Shown here: piece after piece, positions 54,858 through 63,240 of the stretch | Position numbering within the stretch: the stretch's first letter is position 1 | Layout of the letters: each line of letters opens with the position of its first letter | DNA from: Bacteroidetes bacterium B1(2017) | Lineage (GTDB): Bacteria; Bacteroidota; Bacteroidia; UKL13-3 | Direction: 5' to 3' | DNA length: 64,000 nt | NCBI GenBank assembly: GCA_002256395.1 | Contig: NKJG01000001.1 | Span: 248,001 to 312,000 of the forward strand | Notes under the pieces: model-generated | Database searches by the model: none | What the model was told of the DNA's origin: nothing | What the model saw: only the letters and a program-made list of their open reading frames with translations | Program-made: the position numbers and the translations under genes

Positions 54858-55877
54858 ATGCTTGGAGCAAAATCTAGAAATTACCTTTATTTATTTAGTT
54901 TAAGTCCTGCCCTATTTTGTATTTATGGAAACTTAACGGGTTCGTATTTTACCCTGGCCAATACCATTTATTCCTTGGTTTTCCTTGGTACCATTGAGTG
55001 GATAACTAAACCTATTCAATCAAATTTAGCTACCCAAGCCAATGATTCTATTCCAAAATTAATTTTGTTCCTACATATTCCCTTTCAACTAGCCAGCACA
55101 GCAAGTTTTATTGTAGGCATTTCAAATGGCACCATTGAAGGAATTTGGATATTGTTTGCTGCGTTAAGCACTGGCGTAAACTCAGGTTCATCGGCCATTG
55201 TGGTATCCCATGAATTTATTCATAGAAAAAGTCAGTTGGACCAATTCTGGGGTAAGTTTTTGCTTTTTACCGCAGGTAATATGTACTTTTTTATAGATCA
55301 TTTGCGCGTGCACCACAAATGGGTTGGAACGGCTAAAGATCATGCGACTGCTAGGTTTGGCGAAAATTTATATGCCTTCTTTTTACGTTCTTCCTTAGGA
55401 CAATTTTTGGGTGCCATTACCTTAGAAAACGAACGACTAAAGAAAGAAAACAAAAAAAATATTCTGCTAAACCATTATGTATACAGGCAATTAATTTTGC
55501 ATGCGGTATTTGATACAACTGTTTTTTTTACGTTTGGGGGTATCGCTTTGGCAGCTTGGTTTTTGCACTGCATAATTGCCAATTTTTTATTGGAGTATGT
55601 TAACTACGTGCAGCATTATGGGCTGAACCGAGCTGAAAACACAAGGGTTAAAGAAGAACATAGTTGGGACAGTGATAGTTTTGTGAGCCGATTTGTTTTG
55701 GTAGATTTAAGCCGTCATGCCGACCACCATTACTATGCTTCTAAGCCTTACCACACACTAATAAATTACGAAAACAGTCCGAAAATGCCGAGTGGGTATG
55801 CGGGTTTATTTTTTATAGCGGCAGTTCCACCCCTTTGGTTCAGCCTAATTAATAAAAGAATACCAAAAACTAGTTAA
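54858..55877 (+). CDS. AlkB-type alkane 1-monooxygenase/desaturase-like protein, 339 aa
   Basis: A membrane diiron hydroxylase of the AlkB family. The histidine clusters are HEFIHRK, DHLRVHHKWVG, NYVQHYGLNR and SRHADHHYYASKPYHTL, in the usual order, with four or five hydrophobic helices before and between. AlkB hydroxylates terminal methyls of alkanes or fatty-acid-like chains; redox partners are not encoded here. The start at 54858 (MLGAKSRNYLYLF) follows the DUF308 stop by one base. An in-frame start at 54828 lies inside that gene. It converges with scoB, sharing 4 bases. Confidence 0.88.
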   Translation: MLGAKSRNYLYLFSLSPALFCIYGNLTGSYFTLANTIYSLVFLGTIEWITKPIQSNLATQANDSIPKLILFLHIPFQLASTASFIVGISNGTIEGIWILFAALSTGVNSGSSAIVVSHEFIHRKSQLDQFWGKFLLFTAGNMYFFIDHLRVHHKWVGTAKDHATARFGENLYAFFLRSSLGQFLGAITLENERLKKENKKNILLNHYVYRQLILHAVFDTTVFFTFGGIALAAWFLHCIIANFLLEYVNYVQHYGLNRAENTRVKEEHSWDSDSFVSRFVLVDLSRHADHHYYASKPYHTLINYENSPKMPSGYAGLFFIAAVPPLWFSLINKRIPKTS

Positions 55878-56527
55878 ACATCCATTTCTGGAATATCGCC
55901 ATTAACAACCAGGCGACCTTCCGTTTTTTCTTGAATATATTCTACACTTACGCCTGGCGCTCTTTCTAGCAATACAAATCCTTCGGAGGTAATATCAAAA
56001 ACGCCTAATTCTGTTACCACTTTTTTAACGCAACCTAAACCCGTTATAGGCAAGCTACATTTACTTAGTAATTTAGATTCGCCCGCTTTATTTACATGCT
56101 GCATGGCAACAATAATATTTTTTGCTGAAGCAACTAAATCCATTGCTCCGCCCATGCCTTTCACCATTTTCCCCGGTATTTTCCAATTGGCTATATCGCC
56201 ATTATCGGCCACTTCCATGGCTCCTAAAACGGTAAGATCTACCCTGCCGCTTCTAATCATACCAAAACTCATAGCACTATCAAAAAAACTTGACCCTTGG
56301 GCAGTGGTTACGGTTTGTTTTCCAGCATTGATTAAATCTGCATCCACATCTTCTTCAAAAGGAAACGGTCCAATACCTAATAAACCATTTTCTGATTGAA
56401 GGATAACTTCCATTCCTTCTGGAACATAGTTAGCAACAAGCGTTGGAATACCAATTCCTAGGTTAACATAGTAACCATCTTTTAATTCTTTTGCAATACG
56501 TTTTGCAATTCCAAATTTATCGAGCAT
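55874..56527 (-). CDS. scoB: 3-oxoacid CoA-transferase subunit B, 217 aa
   Basis: The B subunit of a succinyl-CoA:3-ketoacid (or acetate-acetoacetate) CoA-transferase. The catalytic glutamate is in VILQSENGLLGIGP. The segment NLGIGIPTLVANYVP and the glycine-rich LGAMEVADNGDIANWKIPGKMVKGMGGAMDL fit the family. It normally works with an A subunit, which is usually the adjacent gene, but none is seen next to it in this window. The partner may therefore lie elsewhere. Confidence 0.93.
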   Translation of the reverse strand: MLDKFGIAKRIAKELKDGYYVNLGIGIPTLVANYVPEGMEVILQSENGLLGIGPFPFEEDVDADLINAGKQTVTTAQGSSFFDSAMSFGMIRSGRVDLTVLGAMEVADNGDIANWKIPGKMVKGMGGAMDLVASAKNIIVAMQHVNKAGESKLLSKCSLPITGLGCVKKVVTELGVFDITSEGFVLLERAPGVSVEYIQEKTEGRLVVNGDIPEMDV

Positions 56528-56692
56528 AGCAGTACAAATGTAAAAAAATACCTGAAAGTTAAGGAGGCAAAATAACTAGGAGGCAAAAAGATTTTACGCT
56601 ATTAACTAAATATTAATGTTTGAGCATTTTATTCTTAAAAAAAATATTGGATATTTGGAGCTAGAAAACCTAACATTTTCTCTACTCAAACT

Positions 56693-57055
56693 ATGAAAAA
56701 CAACAGTATCCTTCTAGTAGAAGACGACGCTATGAGCTTTCAATCTTTAAAACGAATTTTAGAAGATTTAGGCTACAAAAATCTAACCCATGTTACCAAC
56801 GGAATTGACGCCATTAACAGTGTAAAAAACTCGCATTTCGACATTGTATTAATGGATATTGGCTTAGAAGGAAAGCTTGATGGTATTGATACTTCGGCAC
56901 TATTGGATGGCAAAGCAAGAGTTATTTTCACCTCTGGCAATCACAAAGACGGACAAACATTTAGCAGAATTGCGAAGGCCGGAAGTTATGGTTTTATTAG
57001 CAAGCCATTTACAAGCCAATTGGTTAGAGAAGCGGTTGAAAATGCTTTAAAATAG
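56693..57055 (+). CDS. Single-domain response regulator, 120 aa
   Basis: A CheY-like receiver domain without an output domain. The acidic pocket is Glu10, Asp11 and Asp12 (LLVEDDAMS), the phospho-acceptor Asp55 (VLMDIGLEG), the switch Thr/Ser in IFTSGNH, and the conserved Lys in FISKPFTSQ. Such proteins act by protein-protein contact or as phosphate sinks. A cognate histidine kinase is not seen nearby. Confidence 0.93.
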   Translation: MKNNSILLVEDDAMSFQSLKRILEDLGYKNLTHVTNGIDAINSVKNSHFDIVLMDIGLEGKLDGIDTSALLDGKARVIFTSGNHKDGQTFSRIAKAGSYGFISKPFTSQLVREAVENALK

Positions 57056-57081
57056 ATTTTAAATACAGGCTCCGATTTTAA

Positions 57082-57573
57082 ATGAAAACAAATTTTTCGC
57101 ATGGAGCCACCTTTGAAGGAACCTCAAGTTATTTAGGTATCCTTACCTTTGGCGTTGGCCTGTTTTACTTATTTGGCCTGAACCTATTTCTACCTGCCAT
57201 TGGGCTATGTTTTGTTGGTGCGGTACTTTTTATTCAAGTAAAAGGTATCTCGATAGATACAGAGCGCAATAGGTTCAAACCCTATTTACACCTACTTTTT
57301 TACAGGATTGGCTTTTGGTATTCTTTGGATGAAATAAAGGAAATTACGTTGAGGTATTTTAACGAAAGTCAGAATATTTACCCAAGGCATATAGCTGTAT
57401 ATACAGCTACTGCCAGGTGTTACGAGATTCATTTTGTGGCAAAGGATGGAGAACTCTATTTAATTCAAGACATAAAAAGTCATAGTGCTGCTTTAGATTT
57501 TTGCAAGGAGCTATCCGAAAAAACCGGCTTACCCTTTAAAGACTTGGCACCAGGGCATAAAAATGTAAGTTAA
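57082..57573 (+). CDS. Hypothetical membrane protein, 163 aa
   Basis: I do not recognise the family. Two hydrophobic helices lie near the N-terminus (YLGILTFGVGLFYLFGLNLF and LPAIGLCFVGAVLFIQVKG). The remaining soluble domain has strands and a helix (IEIHFVAKDGELYLIQDIKS-like pattern and AALDFCKELSEKTG), like the small cytoplasmic tails of two-helix proteins. It follows the response-regulator gene by 26 bases and may share its transcript. Confidence 0.6.
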   Translation: MKTNFSHGATFEGTSSYLGILTFGVGLFYLFGLNLFLPAIGLCFVGAVLFIQVKGISIDTERNRFKPYLHLLFYRIGFWYSLDEIKEITLRYFNESQNIYPRHIAVYTATARCYEIHFVAKDGELYLIQDIKSHSAALDFCKELSEKTGLPFKDLAPGHKNVS

Positions 57574-57694
57574 AACCCAATCCCAACTATCTTATAAAGT
57601 TATTTCTATAATGCTGTTGAAAATCATTTCCTATTGTCGGCTAACTTTCTATTTTCGCAGTACTTTTTAGTAACCATAATTAAACAATCATACA

Positions 57695-58636
57695 ATGACT
57701 AAAGTTTCTGTAATCGGTGCAGGTGCCGTGGGCGCCACAACAGCCGATGTAATTGCGTACCGCGAGTTAGCGGACGAAGTAGTATTATTAGACGTTAAAG
57801 AAGGTTTTGCCGAAGGTAAGGCCCTCGATATTTACCAAACCACTTCTTTATTAGGAATGAAAACCAGAATTACTGGCACAACAAACGACTATAGCAAAAC
57901 TGCTGGGTCGGATGTAGTTGTAATTACTTCGGGTATTCCTCGTAAGCCAGGTATGACACGTGAAGAGTTAATTGGAACCAATGCAAACATTGTAAAAACG
58001 GTTGCAGAAAACGTATTGAAACACTCTCCAAATGCAATTTTGGTGGTTGTATCAAACCCAATGGATACCATGACTTATTTAGCATTAAAAGCTACTGGAT
58101 TACCAAAAAACAGAGTTATTGGTATGGGTGGTTTATTGGATAGCGCTCGTTTTAAAGGGTATTTAGGCTTAGCCTTGAACCAACCAACAGCAGATATTCA
58201 AGGAACAGTTATTGGTGGCCATGGCGATACGACTATGATTCCTTTAACACGTTTAGCTACCTTGAATGGTGTACCAGTTTCTACTAAATTAAGTGCTGAG
58301 CAATTAAAAGAAATTAGTGATGCAACGATGGTAGGTGGAGCAACTTTAACTAAATTATTAGGCACATCGGCTTGGTATGCCCCAGGTGCTGCAGCTGCAT
58401 TTTTAGTTGAAAGCATTGTACGCGATCAAAAACGCATTATGCCTTGCTGCGTATCTTTAGATGGCGAATATGGCCAAAGTGATATTTGTATGGGAGTACC
58501 TGTAACTGTTGGCAAAAACGGTTGGGAAACTATTGTAGATTATAGCTTAACTGCTGATGAGCAAGCTGCCTTTAACAAAAGCGCCGACGCCGTTAGAGCC
58601 ATGAATGTGGTTTTGAAGGAAATTAATGTTTTGTAA
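57695..58636 (+). CDS. mdh: Malate dehydrogenase, LDH-like, 313 aa
   Basis: Oxidises malate to oxaloacetate in the TCA cycle. The NAD-binding GAGAVGATTADVIAY and the catalytic His176 in GGHGDTTMIPL are clear; the substrate Arg is in SGIPRKPGMTREEL. The VSNPMDTMTYLALKATG and GLPKNRVIGMGGLLDSARF segments fit the LDH-like MDH group. It is preceded by a -7-like TATTTTCG (57651-57658) and followed by a strong terminator, so it is probably transcribed alone. Confidence 0.96.
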   Translation: MTKVSVIGAGAVGATTADVIAYRELADEVVLLDVKEGFAEGKALDIYQTTSLLGMKTRITGTTNDYSKTAGSDVVVITSGIPRKPGMTREELIGTNANIVKTVAENVLKHSPNAILVVVSNPMDTMTYLALKATGLPKNRVIGMGGLLDSARFKGYLGLALNQPTADIQGTVIGGHGDTTMIPLTRLATLNGVPVSTKLSAEQLKEISDATMVGGATLTKLLGTSAWYAPGAAAAFLVESIVRDQKRIMPCCVSLDGEYGQSDICMGVPVTVGKNGWETIVDYSLTADEQAAFNKSADAVRAMNVVLKEINVL

Positions 58637-58639
58637 TTA

Positions 58640-58670
58640 GCCTCTGGCAGCTAGCTGCTGGCCTCTGGCA
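58640..58670. repeat. GCCTCTGGCA direct repeat with palindrome
   Basis: GCCTCTGGCA occurs at 58640-58649 and again at 58661-58670. Between them is the palindrome CAGCTAGCTG (58648-58657). The unit lies between mdh and its terminator and differs in composition from the flanks. It could be a mobile-sequence remnant or a small extragenic repeat. Confidence 0.4.
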
Positions 58671-58676
58671 TTTTTT

Positions 58677-58712
58677 AAAAAGCAGGTAACTTTAGGGTTG
58701 CCTGCTTTTTTT
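58677..58712 (+). terminator. Intrinsic terminator after mdh
   Basis: AAAAAGCAGGTAAC (58677-58690) pairs with GTTGCCTGCTTTTT (58697-58710) over 14 bases with one G-U pair and a 6-base loop, and runs into further T's. It separates mdh from the gld cluster. Confidence 0.85.
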
Positions 58713-58741
58713 GTTTGTTGGTTTTGATAGCAAAAACCTTA

Positions 58742-58774
58742 TTGTAAATTTCTTAAACCATTTGCCTATTTTCG
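58742..58774 (+). promoter_or_regulatory. Candidate promoter for the gld cluster
   Basis: TTG (58742-58744), 22 bases, then TATTTTCG (58767-58774). The same -7 variant TATTTTCG stands before mdh (57651-57658) and before the CNNM gene (63226-63233), so it may be a local form of TAnnTTTG. The gldA start follows at 58821. Confidence 0.4.
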
Positions 58775-58820
58775 TTGACTTACCCATATTCGCGTGGCGA
58801 TTGGGAAAAAACAAATTAGA

Positions 58821-59723
58821 ATGTCGGTAATAGTAAGTGGTTTAACAAAAATATACGGCCAACAAAAAGCGCTTGATGGCGTTAGTTTTGAGGTAAAACC
58901 AGGAGAAATCTTGGGCTTCTTAGGTCCGAATGGGGCAGGTAAATCTACCACCATGAAAATTTTAACAGGCTATTTGCCTCAGAATGCAGGAAGCGCAAGT
59001 GTTTGCGGCTTTGATGTAAACACACATAGCAAGGAAGCCCGTGCAAAAATTGGCTACTTACCAGAGTTAAATCCATTGTATACCGATATGTATATAAAGG
59101 AATACCTCCTTTTTTCGGCAGGTTTATTGGGCCTAACAGGCAAAGTGGCAAATGATGCTGTAGAAAACATGATTGTCAAAACAGGTTTAACACCTGAACG
59201 CAAAAAGCAAATTGGGCAATTATCAAAAGGCTACAAACAACGTGTAGGTTTGGCAGCGGCCATGTTGCACAATCCAGAAGTTTTAATTTTAGATGAACCA
59301 ACAAGTGGGCTCGACCCGAACCAAGTTGTTGAAATACGTAACTTGATAAAAGAAATTGGCAAAAATAAAACGGTGCTTTTCTCTACACATATTATGCAAG
59401 AGGTTGAGGCTATGTGTACCCGCGTAATTATTATAAACAAAGGCAAAATAGTTGCCGATGATGCCATAGAAAACTTACAAAAGAAATCGGATAGAGAATT
59501 TATTATTACGGTAGAATTTAAGGATGCCATTGAAAATGACATCTTAAAAACAATTCCTTCTTTGGTTCAAACAGAAGCCAAAGGAAACCAATATAAATTA
59601 AAGGCTAAGCAAGATATTAGAGAAGAATTGGCGCGTTTAGCTCAGCAGCAGAACTGGCTTATTTTAAGCATGCAAGTAGAAGAAAGTTCTTTAGAAGAAG
59701 TGTTTCAATTATTAACCCGTTAA
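58821..59723 (+). CDS. gldA: Gliding motility ABC transporter ATP-binding protein GldA, 300 aa
   Basis: The nucleotide-binding subunit of the GldAFG transporter needed for gliding in several Bacteroidota. The Walker A is GPNGAGKST (Lys41), the signature LSKGYKQRVGLAAAM, the Walker B VLILDEPTSGLDPNQ, and the switch His lies in FSTHIMQEVEAM. The opening VSGLTKIYGQQKALDGVSFEV is typical of GldA. The start at 58821 is preferred over an in-frame GTG/ATG further up, because it gives the family N-terminus. gldF follows after 2 bases. Confidence 0.92.
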   Translation: MSVIVSGLTKIYGQQKALDGVSFEVKPGEILGFLGPNGAGKSTTMKILTGYLPQNAGSASVCGFDVNTHSKEARAKIGYLPELNPLYTDMYIKEYLLFSAGLLGLTGKVANDAVENMIVKTGLTPERKKQIGQLSKGYKQRVGLAAAMLHNPEVLILDEPTSGLDPNQVVEIRNLIKEIGKNKTVLFSTHIMQEVEAMCTRVIIINKGKIVADDAIENLQKKSDREFIITVEFKDAIENDILKTIPSLVQTEAKGNQYKLKAKQDIREELARLAQQQNWLILSMQVEESSLEEVFQLLTR

Positions 59724-59725
59724 CT

Positions 59726-60454
59726 ATGTTTAGTATTTATCAAAAGGAAATACGGAGCTTCTTAAGTTCATTAATTGCCTATGTGGTTATGCTGGTATTT
59801 TTACTAGCAATAGGTTTGTTTACCTGGGTACTACCCGATTACAATGTTTTTGACTACGGCTATGCTAACTTAGATACTCTTTTTAGTATGGCACCTTGGT
59901 TGTTTATCTTTTTAATTTCGGCTATAACGATGCGTAGTTTAAGTGAAGAAAAAAAGAATGGCACCATTGAAATTATAACTACCAAACCCATTAGTGATTT
60001 GCAAATAATATTGGGAAAATATTTTGCAGGATTAACTTTGGTAGCATTTACCATTTTACCAACCTTAATTTATTATATAACCATATACAAATTAGGCGCA
60101 CCGGCAGGAAACCTTGATAGTGGTGCCATTTGGGGCTCATACCTTGGACTGTTTTTCTTAAGCTCTTGTTTTGTGGCGTTAGGCATGTTTGCTTCGGCAG
60201 TTAGCGATAATCAAATTGTATCGTTTGTGGTTTCTATGTTTTTATGCTTTTTGTTTTACAATTTATTTGAACTCATTGCCGATTTTAAACTATTAGGATC
60301 ATGGGATTCTGTGGTAGCAGGCTTGGGTATTAATGCACATTACGAAAGCATAAGTAGAGGAGTTATAGATTCTAGAGATTTAGTTTATTTCATCGGGTTT
60401 GATGTAGTATTTATTGCTGCTACCAAAACCATATTCGGAAGCAGGAAATGGTAG
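59726..60454 (+). CDS. gldF: Gliding ABC transporter permease GldF, 242 aa
   Basis: The ABC-2-type permease of the same transporter. About six helices are visible, beginning LSSLIAYVVMLVFLLAIGLFTWVL, with the family motif ITMRSLSEEKKNGTIEIITTKPISDLQIILGKYFAGL between helices 2 and 3. It starts 2 bases after gldA and overlaps gldG by 7 bases, so the three are translated together. Transport substrate and its link to gliding are still debated. Confidence 0.9.
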   Translation: MFSIYQKEIRSFLSSLIAYVVMLVFLLAIGLFTWVLPDYNVFDYGYANLDTLFSMAPWLFIFLISAITMRSLSEEKKNGTIEIITTKPISDLQIILGKYFAGLTLVAFTILPTLIYYITIYKLGAPAGNLDSGAIWGSYLGLFFLSSCFVALGMFASAVSDNQIVSFVVSMFLCFLFYNLFELIADFKLLGSWDSVVAGLGINAHYESISRGVIDSRDLVYFIGFDVVFIAATKTIFGSRKW

Positions 60455-62178
60455 AACAAAAAAACAAAAGTGCAATGCCTGCAAAAAAGAGAAGTATGAA
60501 GCAACAAAGCCTACTTCAATTTATATTAATTCTAGTGGTGGCAGTATTGGTAAATTTATTGCTGAACCCATTCTTTTTTAGAATTGATTTAACTAAAGAA
60601 AAAAGATTTTCATTGGGAGAGGCTAGTAAAAACTTAGCTAAAAAAGTAACACAACCACTCTTTGTAAAAGTCTACCTAGAGGGCGAATTCCCAGCAGGAT
60701 TCAAGCGTTTGAGCCGTTCAACTAAAGAAATGTTGGATGAGTTTAGCTCGTATAGCAATGGAAATATTCAATATGAATTTATTGATCCATTTGAAAATGC
60801 CAATGCAAAAAAATCGGAGGATATTATTGTTGAACTAGGCAATAAAGGCTTGCAACCAACCAATGTTCAAATAAAGAAAGAGGATGAATTTGCCCAAAAG
60901 ATAATTATCCCAGGTGCTTTGTTATTTTATAAAGGCAAGGAATATCCAATGAACTTTTTAAAGAACCAATTTGGCCAAGATCCAGAGATGGTTATTAATA
61001 GTTCGATTGAATTATTAGAATACGAAATTTCGAATACCCTAAGAAAAGCCACACAAGAAAAAACAAAGAAGATTGCCATTATAGAAGACCATGGAGAGCT
61101 AGGGCGCTGGTATTTAGCCGATGCGCAAAGCACGTTGGAACAATATTATGAAGTAGTGCGTTTGCCATTAAGCATTCAAATACCACAACGCTTAAATGAA
61201 TTTGCAGGAATAATAATTGCCAAACCAACCCAAGAAATTTCGGAGTTTGATAAATTTAAAATTGATCAATATATCATGAATGGAGGCAAGGTATTGTGGT
61301 TGGTTGAATCGCAATTGGCCGATATGGATAGCTTGCGCAAAGAGAATATTTTTGTAACAGGCACCTACCCTACTCATATTGATGATATGTTATTTAAATA
61401 TGGCATTCGAGTTAACGCAAATATTATCCAAGATTTACAATGTAATGCCATTCCTGTGTTGAGCGGATTAAAAGATGGAGTACCACAGCAGAAATTGTTA
61501 CCTTGGCCGTTTTACCCAGTAGCACCGGGCGCTAGCAACCATCCTATTGTAAAAGGCATTGAACCAATTTGGTTTCAGTTTGCAGCTAGTATTGATACCT
61601 TAAACAACCCTGCCATTAAGAAAACAGTTCTCTTAAAAAGCTCCGATTATAGCCGTGTATTAAGTGCACCTGTGAGAGTTGATTTAAGTACCTCACGTTT
61701 GGATTTGCAACCCGAAATGTTTAGACGTAATAGCAATGGAAATTTTATTATGGGTATTTTATTGGAAGGCGATTTTGTATCCAATTTTCAATATAGATAT
61801 GATGCAAGCAGAACCCCTGATATGCCTTTTAAAGACCATGTAGAAAACAATAAAATGATTGTTATTTCAGATGGAGATGTGATACGTAACCAGTTTAAAA
61901 AATCTACCGGAGAAGTATTTCCTTTAGGTTTTGATAGATATACCCAAGAAACTTTTGGAAACAAAAAACTTATCCAAAACTGCATTGATTATTTATGCGA
62001 CGATAGCGGGATTATTGAAATTCGCTCCAAAGAGATAACCTTAAGAATGCTTGATAAAGGAAAAGTTAAGAAAGAAAGAACTTTCTGGACACTACTAAAC
62101 ATTGGCCTTCCAATAAGTTTAATTCTCTTCTTTGGATTAATTAACAAATGGGTTCGTAAAAGAAAATACGCCGCATAA
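60448..62178 (+). CDS. gldG: Gliding ABC transporter auxiliary protein GldG, 576 aa
   Basis: The periplasmic auxiliary subunit with an N-terminal helix (SLLQFILILVVAVLVNLLLNPFFF) and a C-terminal helix (LLNIGLPISLILFFGLINKWV). Between them lies a large domain with ITKEKRFSLGEASKNLAKKV-type opening, the EFIDPFEN segment and the KVLWLVESQLADMDSL helix, as in GldG. The 7-base overlap with gldF suggests coupled translation. The DUF4340-like gene begins 2 bases after its stop. Confidence 0.9.
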   Translation: MVEQKNKSAMPAKKRSMKQQSLLQFILILVVAVLVNLLLNPFFFRIDLTKEKRFSLGEASKNLAKKVTQPLFVKVYLEGEFPAGFKRLSRSTKEMLDEFSSYSNGNIQYEFIDPFENANAKKSEDIIVELGNKGLQPTNVQIKKEDEFAQKIIIPGALLFYKGKEYPMNFLKNQFGQDPEMVINSSIELLEYEISNTLRKATQEKTKKIAIIEDHGELGRWYLADAQSTLEQYYEVVRLPLSIQIPQRLNEFAGIIIAKPTQEISEFDKFKIDQYIMNGGKVLWLVESQLADMDSLRKENIFVTGTYPTHIDDMLFKYGIRVNANIIQDLQCNAIPVLSGLKDGVPQQKLLPWPFYPVAPGASNHPIVKGIEPIWFQFAASIDTLNNPAIKKTVLLKSSDYSRVLSAPVRVDLSTSRLDLQPEMFRRNSNGNFIMGILLEGDFVSNFQYRYDASRTPDMPFKDHVENNKMIVISDGDVIRNQFKKSTGEVFPLGFDRYTQETFGNKKLIQNCIDYLCDDSGIIEIRSKEITLRMLDKGKVKKERTFWTLLNIGLPISLILFFGLINKWVRKRKYAA

Positions 62179-62180
62179 GT

Positions 62181-63197
62181 ATGAATAAAAGCACTAAAAT
62201 ATTAGCCCTAGTTGCCGTTTTACTTGGACTTGCCTATTGGATGTTAAGCAAACAACCTTGGCGCACTGTTGAACGTGGAGCGGCCGATTTTTCTATTAGC
62301 GACACCAATTTGGTGACAAAAATATTTATGGCTAATAAACAAGGTCAGACTGTTTTATTGGAACGCACCCCACAAAACCAATGGCTAGTAAACCATAGCA
62401 TTGTTGCCGACGAATTTAAAATAAAACTTTTGTTAGGAACCTTGCACGACATGCAAATTCAAATGCCTATTCCACCAAGCATGCATAATACCGCCATTGG
62501 AATTTTAGCTACACAAGGCATAAAAACAGAAATTTATGCGGGAGATAAAATACTTAAAACAATTTATGTAGGTAGCGAAACACCTGACAAAACAGGTACT
62601 TTTATGATGCTTGAAGGAGATGAAAAAACATACTCCATACATATACCTGGCTTTGTTGGATTTTTAACCCCGCGTTTTTTCTTAAGCGAAATTAAATGGC
62701 GCAGCAAATTAATTTATGATGTTAAGGCAGAAGATATTGCCGAATTGCAAATTCAATACCCAACAAACCCAGAAGAATCGTTTACCTATAATGCAGCTTC
62801 CTATTTGCCTGGGCATACCATTTTAAATAACGCCGGAAACCCAATGGCTGTAGACACCATGCAGGTGCATTTACTTTTGCATTCGTTTGAACAGAAATAT
62901 GCAGAAGGATTTTACGACGACAGCACCTATACCAAGACCGAACGCGATTCACTCTTTAAACTTACACCCTATTGCAGCATTAGGCTCAAACAGAAAAATG
63001 GAGCAGAGCTAAACATGGCCTTATATAACAAACCTATTGGCGATAAAACCAAGGACCGTTACGACGAAAAAGGCAATGAACGGACCATTGATCCAGAAAA
63101 ATTCTATGCTAAACTAAGTACCATTGAACAAATTGCGTCGGTTCAGGAATACGCCTTTAGAAGGATTTTGGTAAAGGCAAGCATGTTAAAAAAATAA
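62181..63197 (+). CDS. DUF4340-like periplasmic protein of gld cluster, 338 aa
   Basis: A membrane-anchored protein (ILALVAVLLGLAYWMLSK) with a large exported domain resembling DUF4340: repeated strand modules with TVLLERTPQNQWLVN and TGTFMMLEGDEKTYSIHIPGFVGFLTPRFF. DUF4340 proteins often sit next to GldG-like auxiliary genes and may belong to the same complex. It starts 2 bases after gldG and is followed by a CNNM gene. Its role in gliding is inferred from position only. Confidence 0.75.
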   Translation: MNKSTKILALVAVLLGLAYWMLSKQPWRTVERGAADFSISDTNLVTKIFMANKQGQTVLLERTPQNQWLVNHSIVADEFKIKLLLGTLHDMQIQMPIPPSMHNTAIGILATQGIKTEIYAGDKILKTIYVGSETPDKTGTFMMLEGDEKTYSIHIPGFVGFLTPRFFLSEIKWRSKLIYDVKAEDIAELQIQYPTNPEESFTYNAASYLPGHTILNNAGNPMAVDTMQVHLLLHSFEQKYAEGFYDDSTYTKTERDSLFKLTPYCSIRLKQKNGAELNMALYNKPIGDKTKDRYDEKGNERTIDPEKFYAKLSTIEQIASVQEYAFRRILVKASMLKK

Positions 63198-63240
63198 TTG
63201 ACTCAGAAGGTTTTAGAAAAAATGCTATTTTCGCAACCTT

